Below, piece after piece: positions 46,725 through 54,627 of a stretch of 64,000 nucleotides of DNA. This DNA comes from Microbacterium sp. zg-B96 (GTDB taxonomy: Bacteria; Actinomycetota; Actinomycetes; Actinomycetales; Microbacteriaceae). The translations under genes and the position numbers were made by a program. Numbering within the stretch: position 1 is the first letter of the stretch; every line of letters starts with the position of its first letter. A model generated the notes under the pieces. It saw only the letters and a list, made by a program, of their open reading frames with translations, searched no databases and was not told the DNA's origin. Location: NCBI RefSeq assembly GCF_030246865.1, contig NZ_CP126738.1, positions 1,116,001 to 1,180,000 on the forward strand, written 5' to 3'.

Positions 46725-47504
46725 ATGACTCACGAACTCGGCGATTTCCTTCGAGCCCGGCGCGCTGACGCCGCCCTCGAGCCGCAGCCGTCGAGGACGA
46801 CCCGACGACGAGTCATAGGTCTGCGGCGCGAGGAGGTGGCTGCTGCTTCGGGCGTAAGCATCGACTACTACATTCGCCTCGAACAAGGCCGCGAGAGCAA
46901 CCCCAGCGATACCGTGTTGAATGCGCTTGCCCGAACACTCCGACTTACCGCCGACGCCACGGAGCACCTCTACCGTCTTCGAAATCGCGGCCCATCGGCG
47001 CTGATCGCCGAGCGGAGGGTCGATGATGCGCTGAGAGATCGCATGACCGCGTTGGTCGAAGCCGTCAGTCCGCACCCCGCATATGTGCTCGATCGCTTGA
47101 GCTACATGGTCGCAGCAAACGCGGAAGGACTGACCCTCTACGACGGCTTCGCTGGCACACCACCAGCGCAGCGCAACACCTGCCGCTATCTCATGAACGA
47201 TCCAAGAGCGCGAAGCACCTTCGTCGAATGGGAAGAGCTCGCCCACGGCGCCGTCGCACATCTGAGAGCCGCCAACGCGGATGATCTTCAAGACTCCGAG
47301 CTACAGGCGTTCGTTGGCGAACTGAGCGCGACAAACTCGCAGTTCAGAGCGTGGTGGAGCGGACACATCGTCGAGCGTCGGCGCACATCGATTAAGCACC
47401 TCCGAACCGACGGCGGCGACGTGGTCGCACTTCGCCATGAAGTCCTTTACCTCCCCGAGGACGGCCTCCGCATGACTCTGTGGCTCGATCCAGAACAGCG
47501 CTGA
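46725..47504 (+). CDS. XRE-family regulator with MmyB-like C-terminal domain
   Basis: 259 residues. N-terminal helix-turn-helix (GLRREEVAAASGVSIDYYIR, then LEQGRESNPSDTVLNALART), then the MmyB-like ligand-binding region (YMVAANAEGLTLYDGF; ELSATNSQFRAWWSGH; RHEVLYLPEDGLRMTLW). In actinobacteria such regulators usually control the divergent gene. Its TGA stop lies within the junction sequence GCTGACG. Confidence 0.88.
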   Translation: MTHELGDFLRARRADAALEPQPSRTTRRRVIGLRREEVAAASGVSIDYYIRLEQGRESNPSDTVLNALARTLRLTADATEHLYRLRNRGPSALIAERRVDDALRDRMTALVEAVSPHPAYVLDRLSYMVAANAEGLTLYDGFAGTPPAQRNTCRYLMNDPRARSTFVEWEELAHGAVAHLRAANADDLQDSELQAFVGELSATNSQFRAWWSGHIVERRRTSIKHLRTDGGDVVALRHEVLYLPEDGLRMTLWLDPEQR

Positions 47505-47521
47505 CGGACCGGTCGCCTTCA
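47500..47521 (+). other. Module junction site 11 (G | H)
   Basis: GCTGACG-GACCG-GTCGC-CTTCA. The stop codon of the XRE gene is the TGA of GCTGACG. Confidence 0.8.
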
Positions 47522-47603
47522 GCGATCTGCTTACGCGACGAAACTGTCGCAGTGGTGGACCGGCTTTCGCACACCGGAACTGGCGCCTGGGTACACTCCA
47601 GGC

Positions 47604-48032
47604 GTGCGGATACGACCGCTGGACCTCGTGGACGTCTTGGCGTATCTCGTAGTGCTGGGACTGTTCATACAGCTGTTCCCGCAGGTGATCTCCGAATCGT
47701 TCCTTGTCGCTCTACTCACAGCCGTCGTGCTGAAGGTAGTTCTAGAGCTCGTTCTGTTGGTCAAGAAGCGCATCGTGTCTCGGATCCGTGGAGCACAACG
47801 CCGATCGATCCGCATCCTCAACGTGGCTGTCCTTCTCCTGGTTCTCCCGGGAAGCAAGCTTCTTGTTCTTGAGCTCATCGACCTTCTGTTCGGGGACGCT
47901 GTGTACCTCGGCGGGTTCTTCCAGGTGAGCGCGCTGATCGTGGCGCTGATGCTGGCGCGGGGCGGAATCCGGCGGCTGATGGCTGACCCCGCCAGGCCCG
48001 ACGGTGGCGACGATGAATCTGGCGTGCGCTGA
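47604..48032 (+). CDS. Hypothetical membrane protein of module H
   Basis: 142 residues with about four helices (VLAYLVVLGLFIQLFPQV; FLVALLTAVVLKVVLELVLL; ILNVAVLLLVLPGSKLLVL; FFQVSALIVALMLARGGI) and a basic loop between helices 2 and 3. No family name. The TGA stop overlaps the next junction. Confidence 0.68.
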   Translation: MRIRPLDLVDVLAYLVVLGLFIQLFPQVISESFLVALLTAVVLKVVLELVLLVKKRIVSRIRGAQRRSIRILNVAVLLLVLPGSKLLVLELIDLLFGDAVYLGGFFQVSALIVALMLARGGIRRLMADPARPDGGDDESGVR

Positions 48033-48049
48033 CCGACCGGTATCCGTGC
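48028..48049 (+). other. Module junction site 12 (H | C)
   Basis: GCTGACC-GACCG-GTATC-CGTGC; GACCGACCG makes the core partly duplicated. The module H stop codon is inside the left half. Confidence 0.9.
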
Positions 48050-48137
48050 GTTCGCCGACTGTCGTTGATCGCTCGTCGGTTCCGCGCCGACGAGTGACGC
48101 AGTGACTCGCGTGTTGTCTAGTGGATAGGGTCACACC

Positions 48138-48518
48138 ATGACAGCGCAGCCCGTCGTGGAGAAAAACCCGCTGATGAAGCGACCCCGACCGATCAGTCGC
48201 GGCACCGTCCTCGCGGTCGGAGTTATCCTGATTCCGATGGCGCTGACTGTAGCGTTCAACAGCTACGGCGCGCTCACAGTCGATGGAGCGCTTCGCATGG
48301 CGTTCGCGACCGTTGCCGGCCAGACGATCGCTATTCTCAGCGCGATCACCGCACTTGTCCTCACGGTTAAGCGCAGATATGCCTGGCCGACCACCGTGGC
48401 GTTCGCAATCATCACCGCGTTAGTCACTATGTGGGCGTTCGGCAGTATCGCGTCAGCCGGCGAGTCACTGCTGAACCGCTTCGACGTGATCGCCGACGTC
48501 AACCAGCTCAACACTTAA
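48138..48518 (+). CDS. Small membrane protein of module C, copy 2
   Basis: Same 126-residue three-helix protein as at 43126; the nucleotide differences are silent. Not recognised as a known family. Confidence 0.7.
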   Translation: MTAQPVVEKNPLMKRPRPISRGTVLAVGVILIPMALTVAFNSYGALTVDGALRMAFATVAGQTIAILSAITALVLTVKRRYAWPTTVAFAIITALVTMWAFGSIASAGESLLNRFDVIADVNQLNT

Positions 48519-48648
48519 CATCCCGCCCCCGGTCAAGCAGCGCGGTAGACGGGGGCGCGGAGTAGTCGGTCACCTATGCGATGATGAGCGCGCTCAGCGA
48601 CCAACTTGCGGCCTCGACAGGAATCCCGCCTGCGACGAGCATGGCCGC

Positions 48649-49017
48649 ATGGAAGTCATCCGCGTTATCGCCGATCTGCACGTCGCTGACATCCCCGCCG
48701 CACGGGACTTCTACACGGAGTTTCTCGGACTCCGTGCAGAGGACTTCAACCTGGGCTGGGTCGCGCGATTCTCCGCCCCCGAGCTCAGTACCTACGACCA
48801 GACCGTACACATCCAACTGGTCTCACGTGATGCATCTGCTCCGGTGGATCCCGTCGCATCGATCTTGACGCCGGACGTCACCGCGGCCTACGAAGAGGTA
48901 AAGCAGCGCGGATACGAGATCGTGTACCCGCTGACTCACGAACCCTGGGGCGTGCATCGATTCTTCGTCCGCGCCCCTGACGGCAATGTCTTCAACATCG
49001 TGCACCACGACAAGTGA
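48649..49017 (+). CDS. VOC family protein, module C copy 2
   Basis: 122 residues, one substitution from the copy at 43637 (Arg instead of Ser in the GLRAED region). Both copies are intact, so neither has decayed since duplication. Confidence 0.85.
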   Translation: MEVIRVIADLHVADIPAARDFYTEFLGLRAEDFNLGWVARFSAPELSTYDQTVHIQLVSRDASAPVDPVASILTPDVTAAYEEVKQRGYEIVYPLTHEPWGVHRFFVRAPDGNVFNIVHHDK

Positions 49018-49024
49018 GAGGCAC

Positions 49025-49046
49025 GCAGGAGGACCGATGAAGGTGC
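49025..49046 (+). other. Module junction site 13 (C | D)
   Basis: GCAGGAG-GACCG-ATGAA-GGTGC: left half as in site 7, right half as in site 8. Confidence 0.9.
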
Positions 49047-49340
49047 ACGCCCAGGCCGACCGCCTACGATTCGCGGGCTGTCCGACGCCGGTGACTCGGC
49101 GGCCCAGTCGCCATCACAAGATGACCCGAATGATCAGTAGAGGGAAGCGAGGACCTGGATCGTGACCCGCTTTTCGGCGCAGGTGAGGCGGTCGAGAACT
49201 TGAACATCGAGCGCCCGCAGGGCACGCTCGTGCTGGAACTTGACGCCGACGGTCATTTACTCGGAGTCGAGGTACTCGGAGCAAAGGCCCTGCTGACGGC
49301 AGAGACTATCGGGGACGCCGACGTGCTCGCGTAGCGACCG
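49032..49340 (+). repeat. Module D, copy 2
   Basis: 309 bp, nearly identical to 44667-44975. Confidence 0.92.
49200..49334 (+). pseudogene. DUF2283-like gene fragment in module D, copy 2
   Basis: Same 44-codon fragment as in copy 1, with the same missing N terminus. The truncation therefore pre-dates the duplication. Confidence 0.5.
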
Positions 49341-49350
49341 GGTTTCGGTC
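49329..49350 (+). other. Module junction site 14 (D | E)
   Basis: GCGTAGC-GACCG-GGTTT-CGGTC: left half as in site 9, right half as in site 5; perfect arms. Confidence 0.92.
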
Positions 49351-49626
49351 GACTCCATCCGGTGCGATGGTGGCCGCATGGAGATCATCGAGTGGTGGCC
49401 GAAGCTGGACTCCGACGCCAAAGCGTGGCTCATCGCACACAACGGCGAAGCGGTGTCGCCGGAGGTGATGAGCAAGATCGCGGCGGCCGGCGGCTCCGTG
49501 ACCTCGAGCGCGTGGTGGGTCGGCGAGTCAGGACCCGACGGCTACTTTCTCTCGGACGAAGCAGTCGACTGGATCGAGGCCGCCGCCAATGACGAACCCG
49601 ACTGATTCGCGCGCGGCGAAGGACCG
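49336..49626 (+). repeat. Module E, copy 2
   Basis: 291 bp, nearly identical to 42737-43027. Confidence 0.92.
49378..49605 (+). CDS. Small hypothetical protein of module E, copy 2
   Basis: 75 residues, the same protein as at 42779. The conservation of both copies without stop codons suggests it is a real gene. Confidence 0.65.
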   Translation: MEIIEWWPKLDSDAKAWLIAHNGEAVSPEVMSKIAAAGGSVTSSAWWVGESGPDGYFLSDEAVDWIEAAANDEPD

Positions 49627-49636
49627 GCAAGCGGTC
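49615..49636 (+). other. Module junction site 15 (E | I)
   Basis: GGCGAAG-GACCG-GCAAG-CGGTC with perfect 5-bp arms. Confidence 0.88.
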
Positions 49637-49646
49637 GAGTGAGTAA

Positions 49647-49668
49647 CGGGTTCAAGTCCCGCACCCCA
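49647..49668 (+). other. tRNA 3'-end-like fragment
   Basis: CGGG-TTCAAGT-CCCG followed by CACCCCA looks like a T arm and acceptor 3' strand. No matching 5' half (TGGGGTG) precedes it, so this is not a tRNA gene. It lies 11 bp inside module I. Confidence 0.4.
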
Positions 49669-49899
49669 TTCCGTGTCGGCAAGCTCATCGTTCTACCGAC
49701 CCCCGGCGAGCTTCGCATAACGATCGGGAACAAGAGTTTCTCGGATCAGCGGGGCGTTCCTATGCTGAGGCGATGTCGGGAGCAACGAGGATTGGTGCCG
49801 CGCCTCGTCAGCGGTCGCGGATGGGAGGCGGGCAGATTTTAAGCGCTGCGGATGGCACGTCGTCGCACATCGCAATCCCGAGCCCCGTACGATCGCGGA

Positions 49900-50127
49900 A
49901 TGCCGTCACCGACACCGACCGCCGTTGAGCCCGGCATTTACCAGCACTTCAAGGGTTCCCGCTACGAGGTGATCGGCGCAGGGCGACATAGCGAGACCGG
50001 GGAGCACCTCGTCTTCTACCGCAAGCTCTACGACGATTACAGCTTCTGGGTGCGCCCGCTCGACATGTTCCTCGAGTCCGTCAGCCGCGACGGATACGAA
50101 GGCCCGCGGTTTATCCGAATCGCCTGA
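49900..50127 (+). CDS. DUF1653 domain protein
   Basis: 75 residues from the ATG at 49900. The DUF1653 pattern is clear: PGIYQHFKGSRYEVIGAGRH, ETGEHLVFYRKLYDDYSFWV and RPLDMFLE. It is a small stand-alone domain of unknown function. A further upstream ATG (49852) would add 16 basic residues and is less likely. Confidence 0.85.
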   Translation: MPSPTPTAVEPGIYQHFKGSRYEVIGAGRHSETGEHLVFYRKLYDDYSFWVRPLDMFLESVSRDGYEGPRFIRIA

Positions 50128-50220
50128 CGACGCGACGGGATGCCCCGCCGCGGCCTTGGCGCCATCGTCCATCACGAGAGCACCTACGCACGAACACCGC
50201 TCATACCGGAACCTGCGACC

Positions 50221-50242
50221 GTTGAAGGACCGGCTAACGGCA
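50221..50242 (+). other. Module junction site 16 (I | J)
   Basis: GTTGAAG-GACCG-GCTAA-CGGCA; arms match at four of five positions. Confidence 0.82.
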
Positions 50243-50287
50243 CGTAGGGTTGGACGGTAACCAGTGCGCGACCAGAACCCGGAAATT

Positions 50288-50812
50288 ATGACGGAAACAA
50301 CTCGCATCGACCGATTCCAGGTTTCCGTCGGCGGGCTTTCACGCGCCGAATTGAGAAGCGCGCTCACCTCTCGGGGCATCCTTCTCAACGAGCACGCCGA
50401 GACACTGCTCGACTCAAAGGTCTTCGGCGGCCAGGTCGCGCGCGTAATTACCGTCGACGAGAGTACGGTCGCCGCCCTCGGCTGCCCGGATGGGGCGACG
50501 CTCCCCGAAATCTTCAAGCTTGCACGGGAACAGGGTCTGCTCCTCTGCCCGGCGGACGCGGGCCCGTACCTGCGGTTGGCTCTGAACGATCAAGTGGCAT
50601 CAGCGGACTCAGTGATGTCTGCGGGCAAGGCGCCGGACGGCGCCGTCACGATCGCGTCCGAACTGCTCAGCGACGACGTCCAGTATCCGAAAGGGTTCTA
50701 CCTCCGCGTGGTGGACGGGCAAGCGTGGTTGCGCGGGTACCGATGCGACGACGAGTATGTCTTCTCCGCAGCCGACCGGTTCGTGTTCCAGGCGCCCGCA
50801 CCCTCACCCTGA
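50288..50812 (+). CDS. Hypothetical protein of module J
   Basis: 174 residues from the ATG at 50288. Begins RIDRFQVSVGGLSRAELRSA, contains CPADAGPYLRLALNDQ and ends with KGFYLRVVDGQAWLRGYRCD. Soluble, mixed alpha/beta. I recall similar single-gene proteins in other bacteria but cannot name a domain. Confidence 0.6.
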   Translation: MTETTRIDRFQVSVGGLSRAELRSALTSRGILLNEHAETLLDSKVFGGQVARVITVDESTVAALGCPDGATLPEIFKLAREQGLLLCPADAGPYLRLALNDQVASADSVMSAGKAPDGAVTIASELLSDDVQYPKGFYLRVVDGQAWLRGYRCDDEYVFSAADRFVFQAPAPSP

Positions 50813-50823
50813 TCGCAACGCAC

Positions 50824-50845
50824 GCCGAAGGACCGGCTTCCGTTC
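50824..50845 (+). other. Module junction site 17 (J | K)
   Basis: GCCGAAG-GACCG-GCTTC-CGTTC. The about 95 bp that follow are also found after site 18. Confidence 0.85.
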
Positions 50846-50936
50846 GCCGGGGGCTCTCTGCTTGCCTCGTTGAGCCCGTAGCTCGGGCGCCCACGAGCCA
50901 CTACTCGAGCCGGAGCGGCGCCGTCCGCGCACGGTA
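50841..50936 (+). repeat. Shared leader of modules K and L, copy 1
   Basis: About 95 bp (CGTTCGCCGGGGGCTCTCTG ... GCCGGAGCGGCGCCGTC) repeated at 51447-51542 with roughly ten differences. Beyond it the two modules are unrelated. Confidence 0.85.
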
Positions 50937-50993
50937 GCCTGAGCGCACTGCGCGGCGTCGGGCCGGCGCTCGAATCACATGGGAGCTCATTTC

Positions 50994-51371
50994 ATGGCCG
51001 AAACTGCCGCCATCCTTGCCTGGACACTGCAGAACGAGATCCCGACACCCGCCGACGTGAACGAACTGCTCGTCGAAGGTGAGACTGCCGTTGCGTCCTT
51101 CAAGACCTTCCGCGACTCGGCTACCTTCACAACCAAGCGGCTCATCGTCCGCGATGCGCAAGGCATCACTGGGAAGAAGATCGAGATCTACTCGCTGCCC
51201 TACAGCTCTATCCACATGTGGTCGACGGAGAACGCCGGCGGCATGCTGGACCGCGACGCTGAGGTGGAGTTGTGGACGAAAGCCGGCCACATCAAGGTGA
51301 AGCTCACCAAGGGCGCCGACATCCGACGAATCGACGGCCTCCTCGCCTGGGCAACGCTCCACAGCCACTGA
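50994..51371 (+). CDS. Bacterial PH-domain protein
   Basis: 125 residues from the ATG at 50994. Matches the bPH (YvbH-like) pattern: ADVNELLVEGETAVASFKTF, ATFTTKRLIVRDAQGITGKK, IEIYSLPYSSIHMWSTENAG, ending KLTKGADIRRIDGLLAWATL. Members are cytosolic beta-barrel proteins of unknown function, possibly stress-related. Confidence 0.8.
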   Translation: MAETAAILAWTLQNEIPTPADVNELLVEGETAVASFKTFRDSATFTTKRLIVRDAQGITGKKIEIYSLPYSSIHMWSTENAGGMLDRDAEVELWTKAGHIKVKLTKGADIRRIDGLLAWATLHSH

Positions 51372-51429
51372 ATCAACCCAGAAATGCGCGCACATCGCAT
51401 CGCCGTCTGGCGGGCCGAAACGCATGCAC

Positions 51430-51451
51430 GCTGATCGACCGACCTCCGTTC
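51430..51451 (+). other. Module junction site 18 (K | L)
   Basis: GCTGATC-GACCG-ACCTC-CGTTC. Last clear site of the array. Confidence 0.85.
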
Positions 51452-51542
51452 GTCGGGGGCTCTCTGCCTGCCTCGTTGAGCCCGTACCGCGGTCGGCCAC
51501 AAGCCACTACTCGAGCCGGAGCGGCGCCGTCCTCGCACGGTG
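51447..51542 (+). repeat. Shared leader of modules K and L, copy 2
   Basis: Counterpart of 50841-50936. Confidence 0.85.
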
Positions 51543-51844
51543 TCGACGCGGGCTGGCGCCTCCCTATTGATACCCGTACCCTTCCTCAACCCGAACACCC
51601 TCGAGGGCGGTTTACCCCGCCGTCGGCATCGCCCTCGTCGGGTGGGGCGTCGTGGCCATGGGCCGACGCCGCGGCGCGGTGCCGACCCAGCTCAGTCCCG
51701 GCCGAGTGGCGAGCGCCGCCCGCTGACGCACTGGTTGTCGATCGTCCCGCCGAGTGCCACACTGCTGGCAGCGGCACCCTGGGCCGTGCATGACCCGCTC
51801 GCTGCGCTCGAGAATCCATGCCGCATTACGACGAGGTGGTCACG

Positions 51845-52342
51845 ATGCTCTCGACGCGGAAACGACTCGGTGCGGCGGCGATCCTGGTCATCGCACTCAC
51901 GGCTCTCGCGGTGCCGGCCCCGGCGATCGCGGCAGACCCCACCGTACTCCCGGCAGGTCTGGCCTGCGGTTTCGAGGTGAGCCTGCAAGCAACGACGGAG
52001 GCGAACACGGTGACCCGAGAATGGGTCGACAGAGACGGCAACTCCGTGGTCCTGCTGGCCGGCAAAGGTCCGACCTACGTGGTGACCAACACCGACACCG
52101 GCGCATCGGTGACACTTCCCGGCAGGGGGTTCACGCAGACCACGACGACCTACGCCGACGGCTCATCCAGCACGCGTGACACCGGCCACAACCTGGTCAT
52201 CCTCTTTCCGACAGACGACCCGGCGGGTCCCTCGACGACCCTCTACATCGGCGTGGTCGAGCTCACCAACACGGCCGACGGCGTGACGACGCTGGGGCAG
52301 AACGTCGGCCGCAGCCGTGATATCTGCGCCGAGTTGAGCTGA
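51845..52342 (+). CDS. Secreted hypothetical protein
   Basis: 165 residues. Signal peptide LGAAAILVIALTALAVPAPAIAA, then a beta-rich domain with ACGFEVSLQATTEANTVTRE and GPTYVVTNTDTGASVTLPGR. Two cysteines (CGF near the start, DICAEL at the end) may pair. Resembles secreted actinobacterial proteins of unknown function. It lies just after the last recognisable junction remnant. Confidence 0.72.
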   Translation: MLSTRKRLGAAAILVIALTALAVPAPAIAADPTVLPAGLACGFEVSLQATTEANTVTREWVDRDGNSVVLLAGKGPTYVVTNTDTGASVTLPGRGFTQTTTTYADGSSSTRDTGHNLVILFPTDDPAGPSTTLYIGVVELTNTADGVTTLGQNVGRSRDICAELS

Positions 52343-52499
52343 ACCGTCGCATCGGCGGGTCGGGGGCGGGAAGACCCGCCTCGGCAGGATGGGGGCACGG
52401 CCAAGGTCGGGGAACGCCGCGCGCGGAACTTCCGGCGCGACACTCCCGAGCGCGGGCTGGCGGCGATGCAGAACCCGCTACGCGGCGGATCTGATGGCC

Positions 52500-52690
52500 G
52501 CCACCCCGACGAACTCCTGACGGTGGGTGAAAATCTTGCTGTCGCTGTGTTCCCGAAGGAGATCTGGAAACAGATCTGGTTCAAACGATCCCACCGCGAG
52601 ACTCGGCCAAACTCTGAATCCCACGACTCAGGACCGTGAGATCGGTGTATGCCTGCCCGCCGGCAATCGCGAGGATGGGGGCGCGGTGCG
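52500..52690 (+). pseudogene. IS256-family transposase remnant
   Basis: Translation near 52530-52590 gives VFPKEIWKQIWF, matching the Mutator/IS256 C-terminal FPxEIWxQIWSNNP segment; after a frame change it continues as SNDPTARLGQTLNP and EIGVCLPAGNREDGGAVRL, the decayed ERLNREIRRRTDVVGIFP region. No inverted ends were recognised. The rest of 52343-52758 holds nothing else. Confidence 0.65.
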
Positions 52691-52758
52691 GCTCCCGGCG
52701 TTCGTCGTGCACGACGCGGTCTGCTCCGGGCTGACCCCCGCGCGGGAATTCTCGTGCG

Positions 52759-54264
52759 CTATTGCGCGGTCCACTCCATGTCGGGATCGAGGGGGAAGAT
52801 CGGGCGGCGCAGGTTCTGGAAGTCCAGGCGTGCCCAGGAGGCGGCCGCGAGGCCCGCGGCATCCACCTCGAAAATCTCGGTCGCGATGGGACCAAAGTCC
52901 GCACGGTAGTGCACCGACGACTTCACCACGATGATCTGCCGGCGCGTGGGTTCGATGCCGACGCTACGCAGCATCTGAAGGTCGTGCGGTGAGCGTTGCA
53001 CGCTCGAACACACCACCTCGATACCGTCGTGACCCCCGATTTCCAGAACAGCGGTCAGCCCCATTCCGGTGCGTGACCCGGTGCTCATGGGGCCGTAGTT
53101 GGAGTACCAGCCGTCGGTGATGGTGCGCACGTACGCCTCGATCTCCAGCGGCGCACCGCCGCCGCCGTCGACCTTGCCGCCGATAGTAGTGGTGATGGTC
53201 GCGCCCACCCCCGCGCGGACGGCTTCTGCGACCACCCCAGGGTCGTACATGGGCACCAGCACCGCAGAGTTCGCCCCGTGCGCGATCAGAGCGCGCAGGA
53301 TTTCCGTATCGTCTCCACTCGCCCCAGCGCCGGTATTGTCCGCGACATCCGCGAGGATGATCGGGCCGGGGCTGCTGCTGGCCGCGCGAATGGCGTCATC
53401 GACGCTGGTCAGGCGCGGCTGGAACTCGGTGCGTCGCGCCCATGCGAACTCGCTCAGCTCGTTCGCGTACTGGGTGGCAAGCTCGGGCAGGCCGTCTGTC
53501 ACCACGTACGCGGCCATTCCTACATCCGGAATGTCGGCGTACGGAAAGCCGCCGGTGATCGTAGCCGTGAGCACCCCGGGGCGCGCTTCGATCTCATGGC
53601 ACAGGGCCAGCCAGTCTGCCATCGGGCCAGACGCGGTGTTTTGCACCGTCATGTGGGCAAGGATCGGTAGCTTTCGGAGCGCGGATGTAGGCGAGATCTC
53701 GCCGCGCACGGTACGGGCCACCAGCGTGAGAAGTTCGATGGCGCGGTCATACTGATCCACGTGCGGGTACGTGTCGTAGCCGATCAGGATGTCGGCGAGC
53801 TCGGCCATGCGTGGCGAGATGTTCGCGTGCAGGTCCAGTTCGACGCCGATCGGCACATCGGGGCCGACGACCTCGCGCACGCGGGCAAGGTACTCACCTT
53901 CGCCATCCTCGATCCCCGCAACCACCATCGCTCCGTGCAGACCGAGCACGATGCCATCCACCCCGTCGGTGCGCAGAGCTTCTCGCAGGTCCTCCAGGGT
54001 CAGCGCCATCTGACGCTCGAACTCCTCGCGCACGACCGGACCCGAGGGCTGGGCGAAAGAGCTCACCGTGGAGGTCAATGTGACGTGGTTGGTTTCTGCG
54101 GCGGTGAGGAATCCGCCGTACACGGTCCGGGTTCCCCGGAAGCGCTCGAGGATCTCGGCGCCTCTTCCGTAGCGGGTGAGGCGAAATCGGTGTTCATCGG
54201 CAGGCACCTTGGAGAACGAATTCGTCTCGTGGTTGATGCCTCCGGTAAAGAAGCGCAGCGTCAT
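52759..54264 (-). CDS. M81 family metallopeptidase (MlrC-like)
   Basis: 501 residues, full length. M81 features: FFTGGINHETNSFSKVPADE at the N terminus, GVDGIVLGLHGAMV, the metal-site segment GVELDLHANISPRM, IGYDTYPHVDQYDRAIEL, and the MlrC C-terminal domain from DVADNTGAGASGDDTEILRA. Characterised members cleave linear microcystin peptides; most act on unknown short peptides or cyclic amides. It would process a substrate imported by the ABC system further right. Confidence 0.9.
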   Translation of the reverse strand: MTLRFFTGGINHETNSFSKVPADEHRFRLTRYGRGAEILERFRGTRTVYGGFLTAAETNHVTLTSTVSSFAQPSGPVVREEFERQMALTLEDLREALRTDGVDGIVLGLHGAMVVAGIEDGEGEYLARVREVVGPDVPIGVELDLHANISPRMAELADILIGYDTYPHVDQYDRAIELLTLVARTVRGEISPTSALRKLPILAHMTVQNTASGPMADWLALCHEIEARPGVLTATITGGFPYADIPDVGMAAYVVTDGLPELATQYANELSEFAWARRTEFQPRLTSVDDAIRAASSSPGPIILADVADNTGAGASGDDTEILRALIAHGANSAVLVPMYDPGVVAEAVRAGVGATITTTIGGKVDGGGGAPLEIEAYVRTITDGWYSNYGPMSTGSRTGMGLTAVLEIGGHDGIEVVCSSVQRSPHDLQMLRSVGIEPTRRQIIVVKSSVHYRADFGPIATEIFEVDAAGLAAASWARLDFQNLRRPIFPLDPDMEWTAQ

Positions 54265-54627
54265 TGATAGTCCCGTGGTCTGGGGCGCACGGCGGGCGCG
54301 CCCGATGTTTCCATTCAGGTGTCGAGGCGGGAGGTAATCAACATTAAGTTTGCTCTGCCCACGTTTTCCGACCCGCTTTTCGGGCGCCGAGCGTCAAGAC
54401 TTACTATTGCTTAATTAGGGCGAGGCGATTTAGCGTCAAACCACGGCAAGGGAAGCGACGAGACTGCAGTGGTAAGCCCCGGCTCGCACGCCCGAGCGCA
54501 GTCACACAGTGATGTGGGAATGCCCGCTGGAGCAAGGCACCGCTGACGCTCGCCGCAGCATTCCCTGTCCTCTGCGATGTCACACATGCTCGACGGCTCT
54601 GCGGAGCCGCACCAGGAAGGAAGTCCC
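54265..54627. promoter_or_regulatory. Divergent control region with operator-like box 1
   Basis: Gene-free region between the M81 and SDR genes. CTTACTATTGCTTAAT at 54400-54415 belongs to the three-copy motif described for this regulon. The stretch around it is clearly more A+T-rich than its surroundings. It could serve both divergent promoters. Confidence 0.65.
54400..54415 (+). promoter_or_regulatory. Regulon motif copy 1
   Basis: CTTACTATTGCTTAAT. Lies 135 bp upstream of the M81 start and 212 bp upstream of the SDR start. Confidence 0.7.

Larger units (their letters stand above)
48035..49036 (+). repeat. Module C, copy 2
   Basis: 1002 bp. Preceded by module H rather than E and followed by D rather than F, unlike copy 1. 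Confidence 0.93.
51372..51844 (+). other. Module L, gene-poor remnant
   Basis: Contains junction site 18, the second shared leader, and then only the end of a membrane-protein gene: AVGIALVGWGVVAMGRRRGA ... VASAAR and TGA at 51724. The stop lies in GCTGACG-CACTG-GTTGT-CGATC, a decayed junction. The 100 bp up to the next gene hold nothing clear. Confidence 0.55.

Noticed and set aside
49639..49842. A 67-codon forward frame after junction site 15
   Set aside because: It starts upstream of the tRNA-like fragment and reads through it, has no ribosome site and no recognisable pattern; the real gene of this module begins at 49900.
38529..51451. Classical integron with attC sites
   Set aside because: No GTTRRRY/RYYYAAC boxes or long imperfect hairpins were found at the junctions and no intI gene is in the window; the array is described with its own site instead.
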